From positions 124,001-188,000 of the forward strand of contig JANJUV010000007.1 in NCBI GenBank assembly GCA_024710405.1: a DNA stretch of 64,000 nucleotides, read 5' to 3'. Shown piece by piece: positions 14,359-23,349 of the stretch (positions within the stretch are counted from its first letter, which is position 1; each line of letters begins with the position of its first letter). Source of the stretch: Bacteroidales bacterium (GTDB lineage Bacteria > Bacteroidota > Bacteroidia > Bacteroidales > F082). The notes below the pieces were generated by a model that saw nothing but the letters and a program-made list of their open reading frames with translations, had not been told where the DNA came from and did not search any database. The position numbers were made by a program, and so were the translations under genes.

Positions 14359-14970
14359 TTATTCAAGAATCCCTTTACCTTGTCTGGTGATTTCATAGTC
14401 ATCTCCTGTGCAGTCAACAACTGTACTGGGCTGATTTCCACCAAATCCACCATCAATAATAATATCAACCTGTCGACCAAACCGATCAGAAATTTCCTCC
14501 GGATCAGTCATGTATTCTACGATTTCATCAGTGTGGTGAATGGATGCCGTGAGCAAAGGATGACCTAACTGTGCTGTAATGGCTGCAATAATGTTGTTGT
14601 CCGGTATCCTGATGCCAACAGTACGCTTTTTGTTGTGAAATATCTTCGGAATGTTATTGTTACCTTCAACTATAAAGGTGAACGGGCCGGGAAGGTTTTT
14701 ACGCATCAGCTTGTAAACATCATTACCAATAGGTTTGGTAAACTCAGACAACATACTGAGGTTGTTGAAAATAAATGAAAAAGTGACTTTGTCTTTTTTA
14801 ATACCAATTAACTGTGCCACGCGGTCAGCTGCTTTTTGTTGGTAAAGACTACAACCCAAAGCATAAACCGTGTCTGTCGGGTAAATTACAATGCCACCCC
14901 GATTCAGACAATCTACAACTGTCTGAATGTGCCTCTGCGAAGGATTCTCCGGATATATTTTTAATAGCAT
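14359..14970 (-). CDS. Sua5/YciO/YrdC-family protein, likely threonylcarbamoyladenylate synthase
   Basis: The 203-residue protein carries the YrdC-domain pattern: GGIVIYPTDTVYALGC at residues ~25-40, the basic KKDK segment around 58-62, LPGPFTFI at ~93-100 and RIPDN near 121. Members make the L-threonylcarbamoyl-AMP used for t6A37 in ANN-decoding tRNAs. Overall it is closer to YciO-type proteins, which bind RNA and whose synthase activity is weaker or unclear, so the role could be accessory if a full Sua5 exists elsewhere. It stands alone, between tRNA-Lys and SRP RNA. Confidence 0.85.
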   Translation of the reverse strand: MLLKIYPENPSQRHIQTVVDCLNRGGIVIYPTDTVYALGCSLYQQKAADRVAQLIGIKKDKVTFSFIFNNLSMLSEFTKPIGNDVYKLMRKNLPGPFTFIVEGNNNIPKIFHNKKRTVGIRIPDNNIIAAITAQLGHPLLTASIHHTDEIVEYMTDPEEISDRFGRQVDIIIDGGFGGNQPSTVVDCTGDDYEITRQGKGILE

Positions 14971-15066
14971 GGTAAATAAACTGTGTAAAAATAGTGAAGT
15001 TTCAGATATCAGTAGTTATCTATGCAAGCATTATGTGTAGGGGAAGTGATAGAATGTAAAAAAAAA

Positions 15067-15163
15067 TGGGTAAGCTACTTATATCGCACCGCTCAACCGC
15101 TTACCCTTGCTTTCTTCCGAACCTGGGGGAATTCAGCAGGAGCTGGTCGTATAAGACTTACCC
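15067..15163 (-). ncRNA. ffs: Signal recognition particle RNA (small bacterial type)
   Basis: On the minus strand the apical core reads CCCAGGTTCGGAAGAAAGCA, the conserved SRP domain IV asymmetric loop and GGAA tetraloop that Ffh binds. The flanks pair to close a long hairpin (GGGTAAG near the 5' end and CTTACCC near the 3' end). A TACCTTTG promoter box lies at 15175-15168 with TTG 22 bases upstream (15200-15198). Transcription ends at a run of T (15066-15058). It targets signal-peptide proteins to the membrane together with Ffh. The ends are estimated to within a few bases. Confidence 0.88.
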
Positions 15164-15280
15164 GCTGCAAAGGTACAACGTTTTTCTAAAGAACCATCAA
15201 TAAAAAAGTGTTGACGTGAGTATGAAAGTTTTTTTTGGTAAGTTTGCATACAGCCATCAGTGCATAAAAACGAGATTCTG

Positions 15281-15805
15281 ATGTATAAAAACTGGCAATT
15301 CTGGGTCGTGGGTTCTTTCACCGGTTTTTTCGGGGGACTGATTACTTTTCTATTGTTATTCCTGATCAATTTGCTCGTTGTCAAAGAGTATTCCTATCTG
15401 TATCTGGCTGCCTACCTCGCTCCGGGCTTCTTTTATTGGCTAGCCAGTACAAGACTAAGAGACCGGTATAACGAGGGGATTCTTGGATTCGGAAACAGCT
15501 TCAGGATGTCAATTCTAACAGGTTTTGTTCTGACCGTAGTAATGTCTATGGCAGTTTATTTAATTTACGAATACCTCAACAATCCCACACTTGAATTCAG
15601 GGTGAACCGGATAGAAACCGAAATGATTGCTGAAAGTGCGCAATCAGGATTGGAACAGATAAACTCAAATCGTTTGTATGTTAGGGAGTTAATGACTCCA
15701 AAATATCTTGCGATTCTTCACGCAACAGTTAATCTGGCATTGCTGCCGGTATACGCCTTTTTTATTGGTACATTTGCCCGTAGAAAAAACAGGTATCTGG
15801 ATTAA
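15281..15805 (+). CDS. DUF4199 membrane protein
   Basis: I start at 15281 (MYKNWQFW...), seven codons into the open frame, because this fits the family's usual short N-terminus. The 174-residue protein has four predicted membrane segments: two near the N-terminus (~7-30 and ~38-58), one at ~80-100 and one close to the C-terminus (~145-165), with a Glu-rich soluble loop between the third and fourth. This is the DUF4199 pattern, a Bacteroidota family of unknown function. A second DUF4199 gene follows 33 bases later, and a glycosyltransferase after that, hinting at a shared cell-envelope role. Confidence 0.78.
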   Translation: MYKNWQFWVVGSFTGFFGGLITFLLLFLINLLVVKEYSYLYLAAYLAPGFFYWLASTRLRDRYNEGILGFGNSFRMSILTGFVLTVVMSMAVYLIYEYLNNPTLEFRVNRIETEMIAESAQSGLEQINSNRLYVRELMTPKYLAILHATVNLALLPVYAFFIGTFARRKNRYLD

Positions 15806-15838
15806 GTAATATATTTTAATCATTTAATAATCAATAAC

Positions 15839-16369
15839 ATGTACCCAATTAATCAACCTATTAAAGCTGGTTTAGTTTTAGGAATAATTCTTGTGCTGAT
15901 GAGCACGCTTATCTATGCATTTGACATAAATATTTTCAGCTTTGGTCTGTCTATACTTTATGGTTTGTTGGTGCTCGGAATTGTGGTGACAGCTGCATTT
16001 ATTGTTATAAAAAAAATGCGTGATAATGAACTGAACGGATCAATCAGTTTTATGCAGGCTTTTGTGGGCGGATTCGTGTTGCTGATCATTGCATTATACC
16101 TGAACAATCTTTTCTCATTTATTCTGAATGGGTACATCGACCCGGAATATCTGCCTGCCAAGATGGAACAAATGATCAGCGGATTTGAAGATATGATGCC
16201 TGAGGAAGCAGTAGATGAAATGGCAGCCAGAATGGAAGAAAACCTTGACCCAATGAAAACATTTGTCAAGAATCTGTGGATAAATCCCATTATGGCTGCA
16301 GTAATCAGTTCTATTATTGCATTGATTGTCAAAAGAAAAAAAATGGATGAACAAACTATGGAAGCTTGA
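15839..16369 (+). CDS. DUF4199 membrane protein
   Basis: The 176-residue protein has four membrane segments (~9-29, ~35-56, ~72-95 and ~145-162) and an acidic, Met-rich loop (residues ~105-140) that should lie outside the membrane. It matches the DUF4199 family, as does the preceding gene, so the two are probably paralogues working together. The stop is one base before the start of the next gene, a family 2 glycosyltransferase, so they are one transcription unit. Function is unknown; the tie to the glycosyltransferase is the best clue. Confidence 0.82.
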   Translation: MYPINQPIKAGLVLGIILVLMSTLIYAFDINIFSFGLSILYGLLVLGIVVTAAFIVIKKMRDNELNGSISFMQAFVGGFVLLIIALYLNNLFSFILNGYIDPEYLPAKMEQMISGFEDMMPEEAVDEMAARMEENLDPMKTFVKNLWINPIMAAVISSIIALIVKRKKMDEQTMEA

Positions 16370-16370
16370 T

Positions 16371-17312
16371 ATGGAAATCAGTGTGGTTGTACCTCTTTAT
16401 AATGAGGAAGAATCCCTCGGGGAGCTTACCCGATGGATCAGCAAAGTGTGCCTTGGTCTGAACAAATCATTTGAGATTATACTAGTTGATGATGGTTCAA
16501 TAGATAACTCCTGGAGCACAATCAACCATCTTGCCACTGATAATCCGGCCATCAAAGCAATCCGGTTCAGAAGAAACTATGGCAAGTCAGCTGCCCTTAA
16601 CGAGGGGTTCAGATTGGCTAAAGGCAGGGTGGTGATAACGATGGATGCAGACCTTCAGGATAGCCCTGATGAGATTCCTGACTTGTATGATATGATCGCT
16701 AATCAGGATTATGATCTGGTGTCAGGGTGGAAAAAGAAAAGGCACGATCCGCTGAACAAAACGCTTCCTTCCAAACTATTTAATCTGACTACCAGAAAAA
16801 TCAGTAAGATACCCCTGCACGACTTCAACTGCGGGCTCAAGGCATACCGGCTCGAAGTTGTTAAAGCAATTGAAGTTCATGGCGAAATGCATCGTTACAT
16901 CCCGGTAATTGCCAAATGGAATGGATTCAGAAAGATTGGGGAGAAAGTAGTGCATCATTATGAGCGTAAATATGGGCACACTAAATATGGTTTGAGCAGG
17001 TTTATCAAAGGATATCTCGACTTGCTTTCCATCACCTTTGTTTCCAGATTTGGCAAAAGACCTATGCACCTTTTTGGCTTTTTGGGTTCATTACTTTTCT
17101 TCGCAGGTTTTCTGATAGCAGCTTACCTAACTTATGCCAAGTTTTTTATGGAAGCTTACAGAATGACGGAAAGGCCATTGTTTTATTTTGGCCTTCTGGC
17201 AATGATACTTGGCACACAACTATTCATGACAGGTTTTCTTGCAGAACTCGTTTCAGCAGCTGGACGAACACGACATAATGATTATGGAATAGCCGAATCA
17301 ATTAATATTTAA
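16371..17312 (+). CDS. Family 2 glycosyltransferase, DPM1/polyprenyl-phosphate type
   Basis: The start at 16371 is used because the GT-A fold begins there (EISVVVPLYNEEESL); the longer frame overlaps the upstream gene by 44 bases. Nucleotide-sugar motifs are LVDDGSIDNS at residues ~39-48 and MDADLQDSPDEIPDLYD at ~89-105 (DAD metal site). Two C-terminal membrane helices (~237-260 and ~272-297) anchor it. This is the layout of enzymes that load a sugar on polyprenyl phosphate or act on lipid-linked glycans. It heads a run with an epimerase and a second glycosyltransferase. Confidence 0.88.
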   Translation: MEISVVVPLYNEEESLGELTRWISKVCLGLNKSFEIILVDDGSIDNSWSTINHLATDNPAIKAIRFRRNYGKSAALNEGFRLAKGRVVITMDADLQDSPDEIPDLYDMIANQDYDLVSGWKKKRHDPLNKTLPSKLFNLTTRKISKIPLHDFNCGLKAYRLEVVKAIEVHGEMHRYIPVIAKWNGFRKIGEKVVHHYERKYGHTKYGLSRFIKGYLDLLSITFVSRFGKRPMHLFGFLGSLLFFAGFLIAAYLTYAKFFMEAYRMTERPLFYFGLLAMILGTQLFMTGFLAELVSAAGRTRHNDYGIAESINI

Positions 17313-17328
17313 CAACATAAAACATATT

Positions 17329-18384
17329 ATGCAAAAGATTCATCTTGTTTCCGGAGGATGCGGATTCGTTGGGCGGAACATGGTTAAGAGATTGCTGAAC
17401 ACTACTCAGGACCGGATTTTTATGATTGACGACCTTTCGATCGGGAGACACCCTTCGGATTGGCTCGAAAACTATACCTCAAGATCATATCTTGATCTGG
17501 AGATCATCGGAAACGAAAACAGACTGTTCTTCTGGAAGGGTGATTTCCGCAACCTGCTTTTCTATATGCGTGAGAATAAAAGGTATGTACAGGAAAAATA
17601 CGCCATTGAATTTGACAGGTTTTCTGATGTATTTCATTTTGCTGCCATAGTGGGGGGGCGCTTGAAAATCGAAGGAGATCCAATGATTGTGGCACTTGAC
17701 CTGTCCATTGATGCCGAGTTTTTCTATTGGATTACCCAGCATAAACCTGAGCGTGTGTTGTATCCCAGTTCGAGTGCAGCATATCCCATCAGCCTGCAGT
17801 CAACAGATTTTGCAATTGCCCTCAGCGAAGGAGATATTGATTTCACTAAGAATCTGGGCACACCGGATATGACCTACGGATGGTCGAAACTGACGGGTGA
17901 ATTCCTGGCTCAGATTGCCGCAAAGTATTATGGAATCAGGGTTGCCTGCATCAGACCGTTTTCGGGTTATGGTGAAGATCAGGAATTAGCCTATCCGGTT
18001 CCGGCTATTGCTGCCCGTGCTGCCGGCAGGGAAGATCCGTTTGAAGTGTGGGGCTCAGGCAAACAAGGACGTGATTTTGTTCACATTGACGATGTTCTTG
18101 ACTTTATTTTCATACTGCTCGACAAAGTATCTGATGGTTCTGCATACAACATAGGTTCCGGACAGCTTACATCATTTCTTGAACTTATTGAGCTATTTGC
18201 AGATATCGCAGGTTACAAACCTGCCATTAAACCGTTACTTGATAAACCTGTCGGCGTTCATTCACGCTATGCAAATATGGATCTGGTTAACCAGTTTTTT
18301 GGATGGAAACCCAAAATCAGTCTGCGTGAAGGAATGGAGCGTGTGTACAAAAAGCAACTTGACAGACTCAATTCCGGTAAATAA
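17329..18384 (+). CDS. NAD-dependent sugar epimerase/dehydratase (extended SDR)
   Basis: A Rossmann motif GGCGFVG at residues 8-14 binds NAD(P). The catalytic elements are SSSAAYP at ~147 and YGWSK at ~183-187 (YxxxK). The C-terminal part (RPFSGYGEDQELAYPVPAI, then DFVHIDDV near 248) is the typical sugar-binding half. At 351 residues it has the usual length for nucleotide-sugar epimerases. It lies 16 bases after a family 2 glycosyltransferase and upstream of another glycosyltransferase, so it likely supplies an activated sugar for a surface glycan. The exact sugar cannot be read from the sequence. Confidence 0.88.
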   Translation: MQKIHLVSGGCGFVGRNMVKRLLNTTQDRIFMIDDLSIGRHPSDWLENYTSRSYLDLEIIGNENRLFFWKGDFRNLLFYMRENKRYVQEKYAIEFDRFSDVFHFAAIVGGRLKIEGDPMIVALDLSIDAEFFYWITQHKPERVLYPSSSAAYPISLQSTDFAIALSEGDIDFTKNLGTPDMTYGWSKLTGEFLAQIAAKYYGIRVACIRPFSGYGEDQELAYPVPAIAARAAGREDPFEVWGSGKQGRDFVHIDDVLDFIFILLDKVSDGSAYNIGSGQLTSFLELIELFADIAGYKPAIKPLLDKPVGVHSRYANMDLVNQFFGWKPKISLREGMERVYKKQLDRLNSGK

Positions 18385-18428
18385 CACACCACTGATATTC
18401 TCTCACATTTTATTCGCTTAGTCACATT

Positions 18429-19703
18429 ATGAAACGAATTGTATGCTTTGGTCCCGGACCACAGTTTAAAGGCGGTATTGCAAACTATAACACTTCTCTA
18501 GCTAAAGCTTTTGATGCCTCGGGCGATGTAGAGGTGCATATTGTTTCATGGACACAGCAGTATCCAGCCATCATTCCCCGTGATTTTATTGACCGCAAGA
18601 GCAGACAGGATCAACTTAAGGGTACAGGAATCAAGGTTCACTACATAACAAACTATAATAATCCCTTTAGCTGGATAAAAACAACAAGATTGATTAAAAA
18701 TCTGAAGCCTGATCTGGTTGTTTTTCAATGGGCAATCGCCATACAAGGATTACCATTGGGTTATATTGCCCGCAAACTTATTCGCAGCGGCCATCATGTT
18801 GTGTTCGACCTGCATTTCGTGAAACAAAAGGAAGGAAGCACACTGGATATTCTATTGACAAAATTCGGCATCAAAAATGCCAATTCCTATGTTGTACATG
18901 CCCGGCAAACGGCTGATGAACTTTCATCACTTTTTTCAATGCGAACATTTACTTTAGTTGAAGGAGCTGTTTCCGGCAAGATTCAAAACCCTGTGTTGAA
19001 ACTATATCATCCTGTTTATGATATGTTTAAACCCGATCCTGACTTTAATAAAGAATTGGTCAAAAGTCAAATGGGGCTCAAAGAGAATGTTTTTCTTTTT
19101 TTTGGGTTTATCAGAAAGTATAAAGGGCTGCATCTGGCTATAGAAGCTTTTGCAAAACTTGCTTCCATGCGAAATGATGTCAGTCTTTTAATCGTGGGCG
19201 AATCATTTTGGGACACACTTGACAATAAAAAATTTACCGCACGGCTAAAGAACAGGCTTTTCGGTATTGCCAAAAAGATCTTTTTGAGAAAACAGGATGA
19301 CGAACGGGATTACAACCCACTGCGATTGATTGATGATTTGAATATCAGAGACAAAGTTGTTGTAGTCAATGACTTTGTACCTAATGAGGAAGTGCACAGA
19401 TATTTTCAGGTAAGTGATAACCTGTTGCTGTTTTACCTTACTGCCACTCCTTCGGGTGTTGAATCAATAGGTTATAACTTCCGAATGCCGATGCTTGCTT
19501 CCTCTGTGGGCCATTTCCCTGAAACAGTTCAGAATGGTGTTAATGGTTATCTCGCTGTATCGGAAGATACCAATGATATGCTCCGCATCATGAATCTGGC
19601 TATTGTTAAACCCATTGACAGAAAGAATATCGAATCAACAGCGCAAAATATGAGCTGGCACAATTATGCACGTTCGATTATGAGCCTTACCAGCAGTAGG
19701 TGA
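18429..19703 (+). CDS. Group 1 (GT4-like) glycosyltransferase
   Basis: The 424-residue protein has a GT-B layout. The N-terminal half starts with a strand and glycine-rich turn (FGPGPQFKGGIANYNTSL, residues 5-22). The C-terminal half begins near FLFFGFIRKYKGLHLAIEAF (~220) and has the donor-binding region LTATPSGVESIGYNFRMPM near 340-358, close to the E-x7-E pattern of family 4 enzymes. It has no membrane segment and should act at the inner face of the membrane. It ends the epimerase/glycosyltransferase run; its acceptor is unknown. Confidence 0.85.
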   Translation: MKRIVCFGPGPQFKGGIANYNTSLAKAFDASGDVEVHIVSWTQQYPAIIPRDFIDRKSRQDQLKGTGIKVHYITNYNNPFSWIKTTRLIKNLKPDLVVFQWAIAIQGLPLGYIARKLIRSGHHVVFDLHFVKQKEGSTLDILLTKFGIKNANSYVVHARQTADELSSLFSMRTFTLVEGAVSGKIQNPVLKLYHPVYDMFKPDPDFNKELVKSQMGLKENVFLFFGFIRKYKGLHLAIEAFAKLASMRNDVSLLIVGESFWDTLDNKKFTARLKNRLFGIAKKIFLRKQDDERDYNPLRLIDDLNIRDKVVVVNDFVPNEEVHRYFQVSDNLLLFYLTATPSGVESIGYNFRMPMLASSVGHFPETVQNGVNGYLAVSEDTNDMLRIMNLAIVKPIDRKNIESTAQNMSWHNYARSIMSLTSSR

Positions 19704-19708
19704 GATGA

Positions 19709-20077
19709 CTAATAATCATCCTCTTCATCATAGGACTGGTAATCGTCAAAATCATCATCACCACCCAGATCAAGGTCATCGTCCCATCCGAATTCATCTT
19801 CCTCTTCCTTAAAGTCTTCTTCAAAGTCGCCAATCATCTCTGCATCTTCCAAAAATGAATCCAGCACGTCATCATTCATTTCTTCAGAATCGGCAGGAAG
19901 GGCAAACTTAGGGTTCATGTCTCTCAATTCGCGCAAAACGGCAGGAGAAACATAAAACTCATCAATGTTGTTGAAACAAAAATCAATGTATTTCGGATCT
20001 TTCTCGAAAACCTCTTTAATGGTTTTACCTTCATATTTTCCGAATGTAAATTCAGAATCAACATCATAAAATTTCAT
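19709..20077 (-). CDS. Small protein with exonuclease X C-terminal/DUF3820-like motif and acidic tail
   Basis: Residues ~10-32 (FTFGKYEGKTIKEVFEKDP) match the short FGKYKGK-type motif found at the end of exonuclease X-like proteins and in DUF3820 proteins. From residue 65 to the end the protein is almost all Asp and Glu with aromatic residues. There is no nuclease domain. The acidic tail could mimic nucleic acid or bind a basic partner, which is inference. The gene is convergent with the preceding glycosyltransferase gene (5 bases between stops). Confidence 0.72.
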   Translation of the reverse strand: MKFYDVDSEFTFGKYEGKTIKEVFEKDPKYIDFCFNNIDEFYVSPAVLRELRDMNPKFALPADSEEMNDDVLDSFLEDAEMIGDFEEDFKEEEDEFGWDDDLDLGGDDDFDDYQSYDEEDDY

Positions 20078-20149
20078 AGCTCTTTTTTACTGAGGGTTAT
20101 GGTTAATAATGTAAAATTATGTCAATTTCTGCCTGATAGCAATACTTTA

Positions 20150-20518
20150 TCATTTTTTAAAAATAAAATAAACGGCCAGTATCAAAAACACAAAGCCGAT
20201 AAGGTGGTTTATTCTGAAGGTTTCGGTACGAAACAACAGAATCGAGAAACCAACAAAAACCACCAGTGTAATAACTTCCTGAATCACTTTAAGTTGAACA
20301 AGGGTGAAAGGCCCACCGTTACCATGGTAACCAATCCTGTTGGCAGGAACCTGAAACATGTATTCAAATAGCGCAATTGACCAACTGATCAACACAATCC
20401 AAAACAAAGATAATTGATCAAATCCCTTTATGTCTTTAAATCTCAGGTGGCCATACCATGCTAGTGTCATGAAGGCATTGGACAGAATCAGAAGCAAAAT
20501 TGTTTGCGAGGCTTTCAT
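20150..20518 (-). CDS. DUF486 small membrane protein
   Basis: The start at 20518 (MKASQTILLLI) gives a 122-residue protein, close to the usual length of DUF486 members; the open frame allows an upstream start at 20593. Four membrane segments are visible (~3-22, ~38-58, ~77-97 and ~103-121) with the family phrase NAFMTLAWYGHLRF at ~13-26. DUF486 proteins resemble half-sized DMT transporters and may dimerise; substrate unknown. The gene stands alone on the minus strand. Confidence 0.82.
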   Translation of the reverse strand: MKASQTILLLILSNAFMTLAWYGHLRFKDIKGFDQLSLFWIVLISWSIALFEYMFQVPANRIGYHGNGGPFTLVQLKVIQEVITLVVFVGFSILLFRTETFRINHLIGFVFLILAVYFIFKK

Positions 20519-20735
20519 CAGCATGAAAAAATTGCGCAAATATCTTTTTTTTTTCTCCTGCAACGCTAAACCGACAACTAAATTTTGAAACAAGTTTTAA
20601 AGGTTACCATAATTCTTAGATCACTAAATAGCTTTTATACGCTATGATTCAATGTTTAATTGAAATGAAGCAATTCGATATTTACTGAACAACCAGGAAT
20701 TTGTTATTTTTGCCTCAAAATATTGTTCGTCTCAA

Positions 20736-21317
20736 ATGAGAATTCAGGACATAATCAAAGATTCGGTTCATGTAAAAAGTAAAATGCTTCAGGATAGTGA
20801 GTTATTACTGAACATTCAACTGGCTGCCATTTCATGTACTAAATGTTTCAAGACAGGTAACAAGGTCCTGCTTTGCGGCAATGGTGGCAGTGCAGCAGAC
20901 GCACAACATATTGCTGCTGAGTTGTCTGGAAGATTTTACTACGACCGGCAACCGCTTTATGCAGAGGCACTCCACGTGAACACTTCATACCTCACTGCCG
21001 TTGCCAATGATTATGGTTTTGAAAGAGTCTACAGCAGACTTGTTCGTGCAATGGGCCGGAAAAACGATGTGCTGATCGCATTGAGCACATCCGGAAATTC
21101 GCAAAATGTTATAAACGCAATCAGCAATGCCAGAAAACTAGGAATGATCACTATTGGATTATCCGGAGAAGATGGCGGAAAGATGTCCGAAATCTGCGAA
21201 ATAATGATTAAAGTTCCTTCTAGAGATACAGCCAGAATACAGGAAGCCCATATCCTGATCGGACACATCATTTGCGAAATTATTGAAAGTGAACTCTTCC
21301 CGAAGAATTCAGAATGA
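20736..21317 (+). CDS. gmhA: Phosphoheptose isomerase
   Basis: The SIS-domain protein (193 residues) has the phosphosugar-binding motif CGNGGSAADAQH at ~48-59, the ALSTSGNSQNV loop at ~113-123 and the C-terminal helix with EAHILIGHIICE at ~170-181, whose Glu and His are catalytic in GmhA. It converts sedoheptulose 7-phosphate into D-glycero-manno-heptose 7-phosphate, the first step of ADP-heptose synthesis for LPS core. It overlaps gmhB by four bases. A TATTTTTG box (20705-20712) lies 23 bases before the start. Confidence 0.93.
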   Translation: MRIQDIIKDSVHVKSKMLQDSELLLNIQLAAISCTKCFKTGNKVLLCGNGGSAADAQHIAAELSGRFYYDRQPLYAEALHVNTSYLTAVANDYGFERVYSRLVRAMGRKNDVLIALSTSGNSQNVINAISNARKLGMITIGLSGEDGGKMSEICEIMIKVPSRDTARIQEAHILIGHIICEIIESELFPKNSE

Positions 21318-21877
21318 GTTTTATTGAACAGATCAAACCCGATTGGTCGCTTTTTCTCGACCGTGATGGAGTAATTAATGTTCGGCCTGTAAATGACTAT
21401 GTTAAATGCTGGTCCGATTTTGAGTTTCTTCCGGGTGCAATTGAAGCAATAGCTTCGCTTTCAGGATATTTTCATTTAGTATTTGTTGTTACCAACCAGC
21501 AGGGGGTAGGCAAAGGATTGATGAAACCTGAAGCGCTGCAGGAAATTCATTCCAATATGATGAAACATATAAATGAAGCTGGTGGCAGGTTAACACGAAT
21601 CTATTCGTGCACTTGCCTTCAAAACACCTTTCCTGATTGCAGAAAGCCATCGCCATTTATGGCTAATCAGGCTAAGGTTGAATTTCCTCAAATCAATTTC
21701 AGACATTCTGTTATGGTTGGAGACACTTTGACGGATATGCAGTTCGGAAAAAATTCAGGCATGCACACCGTTTTGGTCTCTTCTGATGAAACAAATATTG
21801 AAGCCGACCTTATCGTTTCAGACTTGATGGAGCTGGCAGAACTGATCAGTAAACAACAAAAGAAATCAAGTAAGTAA
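21314..21877 (+). CDS. gmhB: D-glycero-manno-heptose 1,7-bisphosphate 7-phosphatase
   Basis: The HAD phosphatase motifs are visible: FLDRDGVIN at ~16-24 (nucleophile and acid Asp), VVTNQQGVGKG at ~58-68, and GDTLTDMQFG at ~136-145. A CxC with a following Cys (STCTCLQ... DCRKPSP, ~96-115) matches the GmhB zinc-binding loop. It removes the 7-phosphate of heptose bisphosphate in the ADP-heptose pathway. The start overlaps gmhA by four bases, so they are translationally coupled. The kinase/adenylyltransferase HldE is not in this window. Confidence 0.9.
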   Translation: MSFIEQIKPDWSLFLDRDGVINVRPVNDYVKCWSDFEFLPGAIEAIASLSGYFHLVFVVTNQQGVGKGLMKPEALQEIHSNMMKHINEAGGRLTRIYSCTCLQNTFPDCRKPSPFMANQAKVEFPQINFRHSVMVGDTLTDMQFGKNSGMHTVLVSSDETNIEADLIVSDLMELAELISKQQKKSSK

Positions 21878-21879
21878 TT

Positions 21880-23340
21880 GTGAATTACTACATTATATTA
21901 ATCATTTTTATTTCTTACTCCGCTGTCCTGTTCGGGGTTTCATTACTTACTGCGCGTAAAGCAGGGAATAAAGCATACTTTTTGGGCAATCGCCAATCGC
22001 CCTGGCCTGTTGTTGCTTATGGTATGGTTGGTGCCTCATTGTCCGGAGTTACCTTTATTTCCATTCCGGGCTGGGTAGGTTCATCTTCGTTCACCTACTT
22101 AATGGTAGTCTTTGGCTATCTGGCCGGTTATTTAGTTATTACCTTTGTTCTCTTGCCCCTATATTATAAACTTAATTTAACATCTATTTATACATATCTG
22201 CAACAAAGATTTGGTTTCTTCTCACACAAGACTGGGGCATTCTTTTTCATCATCAGCAGGCTGATAGGGGCCTCGTTCAGAATGTTTCTTGTTATTAACG
22301 TTCTGCAGCTTTTCGTTTTTGATCATATCGGTGTTCCTTTTTGGGTATCGGTGCTTCTGTTTCTCTTTCTGATTACCGTATATTCATTCAAAGGAGGCAT
22401 CAAAACAATTGTTTGGACGGATATGTTGCAAACAACTTTTATGCTTGCTTCGATGTTCATTATCATTAATATTATTTTAAAACAAACCGGGTACTCATTG
22501 TTGGAAATGATCAATATGGCAGACGAACAGGGGCTAAGCAGAATTCTTGAGACAGACTGGAAACACGACCGGTTTTATCTGAAACAGTTTTTCAGCGGCA
22601 TGTTTATAACTATTGTTATGACCGGACTTGATCAGGATATGATGCAAAAAAACCTGAGTTGCCGCTCTTTAAAAGATGCACAGAAGAATATGATTTCTCT
22701 TGGATTTATATTGATCCCTGTTAATTTGTTGTTTCTGTTCCTGGGAGCTTTGCTCTACCTGTATGCAGCTCATTTTGGAATTGACCATCCCCGTTTGTCT
22801 GATGATTTGTTTCCTACTCTTGCCTTCAATCATTTCGGAGTATTTGCCGGTGTTATATTCTTTGTCGGATTGATCGCGGCTGCATATTCAAGTGCCGACA
22901 GCGCAATAACCGCGCTAACTACCTCATTAAGCATCGATTTTCTCAACCTGGAAGAAAAAGGAAATTTAACAGAAATTAAACAAATCAAACTGCGCTACGT
23001 TTTACATTTTTTTATTACTTCGCTCGTTTTTTTAACCATCGTTCTTTTTAGTTTGATTAATAATCAGGCTGTTATTGCAATGCTTTTCACGATTGCCGGA
23101 TACACTTACGGTCCATTGTTGGGGTTGTTTGCATTTGGACTCTCTTCAAAAGCGGCAATACACGACCGTTATGTTCCGCTGATCGCAATACTTTCTCCTG
23201 TACTTTGCTATGTTCTTAGCCAGAATTCAGAGCTGCTTTTATGGGGTTATAAATTTGGTTTTGAGCTGCTTATTTTGAATGGATTGCTAACCTATGCCGG
23301 ATTATGGATTATCAGAAAACCACAACAACAAACAACTTAA
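21880..23340 (+). CDS. Sodium:solute symporter (SSS family)
   Basis: The gene begins with GTG at 21880, two bases after gmhB. The 486-residue product has about 13 hydrophobic segments and the SSS signature region GAALSGVTFISIPGWVG-like at ~55-70 and AAYSSADSAITALTTSL at ~335-352, which forms the conserved Na2 site. It takes up a small solute with sodium through the inner membrane. Substrate cannot be told. The tight spacing to gmhB suggests co-transcription, although no metabolic link is obvious. Confidence 0.87.
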   Translation: MNYYIILIIFISYSAVLFGVSLLTARKAGNKAYFLGNRQSPWPVVAYGMVGASLSGVTFISIPGWVGSSSFTYLMVVFGYLAGYLVITFVLLPLYYKLNLTSIYTYLQQRFGFFSHKTGAFFFIISRLIGASFRMFLVINVLQLFVFDHIGVPFWVSVLLFLFLITVYSFKGGIKTIVWTDMLQTTFMLASMFIIINIILKQTGYSLLEMINMADEQGLSRILETDWKHDRFYLKQFFSGMFITIVMTGLDQDMMQKNLSCRSLKDAQKNMISLGFILIPVNLLFLFLGALLYLYAAHFGIDHPRLSDDLFPTLAFNHFGVFAGVIFFVGLIAAAYSSADSAITALTTSLSIDFLNLEEKGNLTEIKQIKLRYVLHFFITSLVFLTIVLFSLINNQAVIAMLFTIAGYTYGPLLGLFAFGLSSKAAIHDRYVPLIAILSPVLCYVLSQNSELLLWGYKFGFELLILNGLLTYAGLWIIRKPQQQTT

Positions 23341-23349
23341 ACAACTAAC

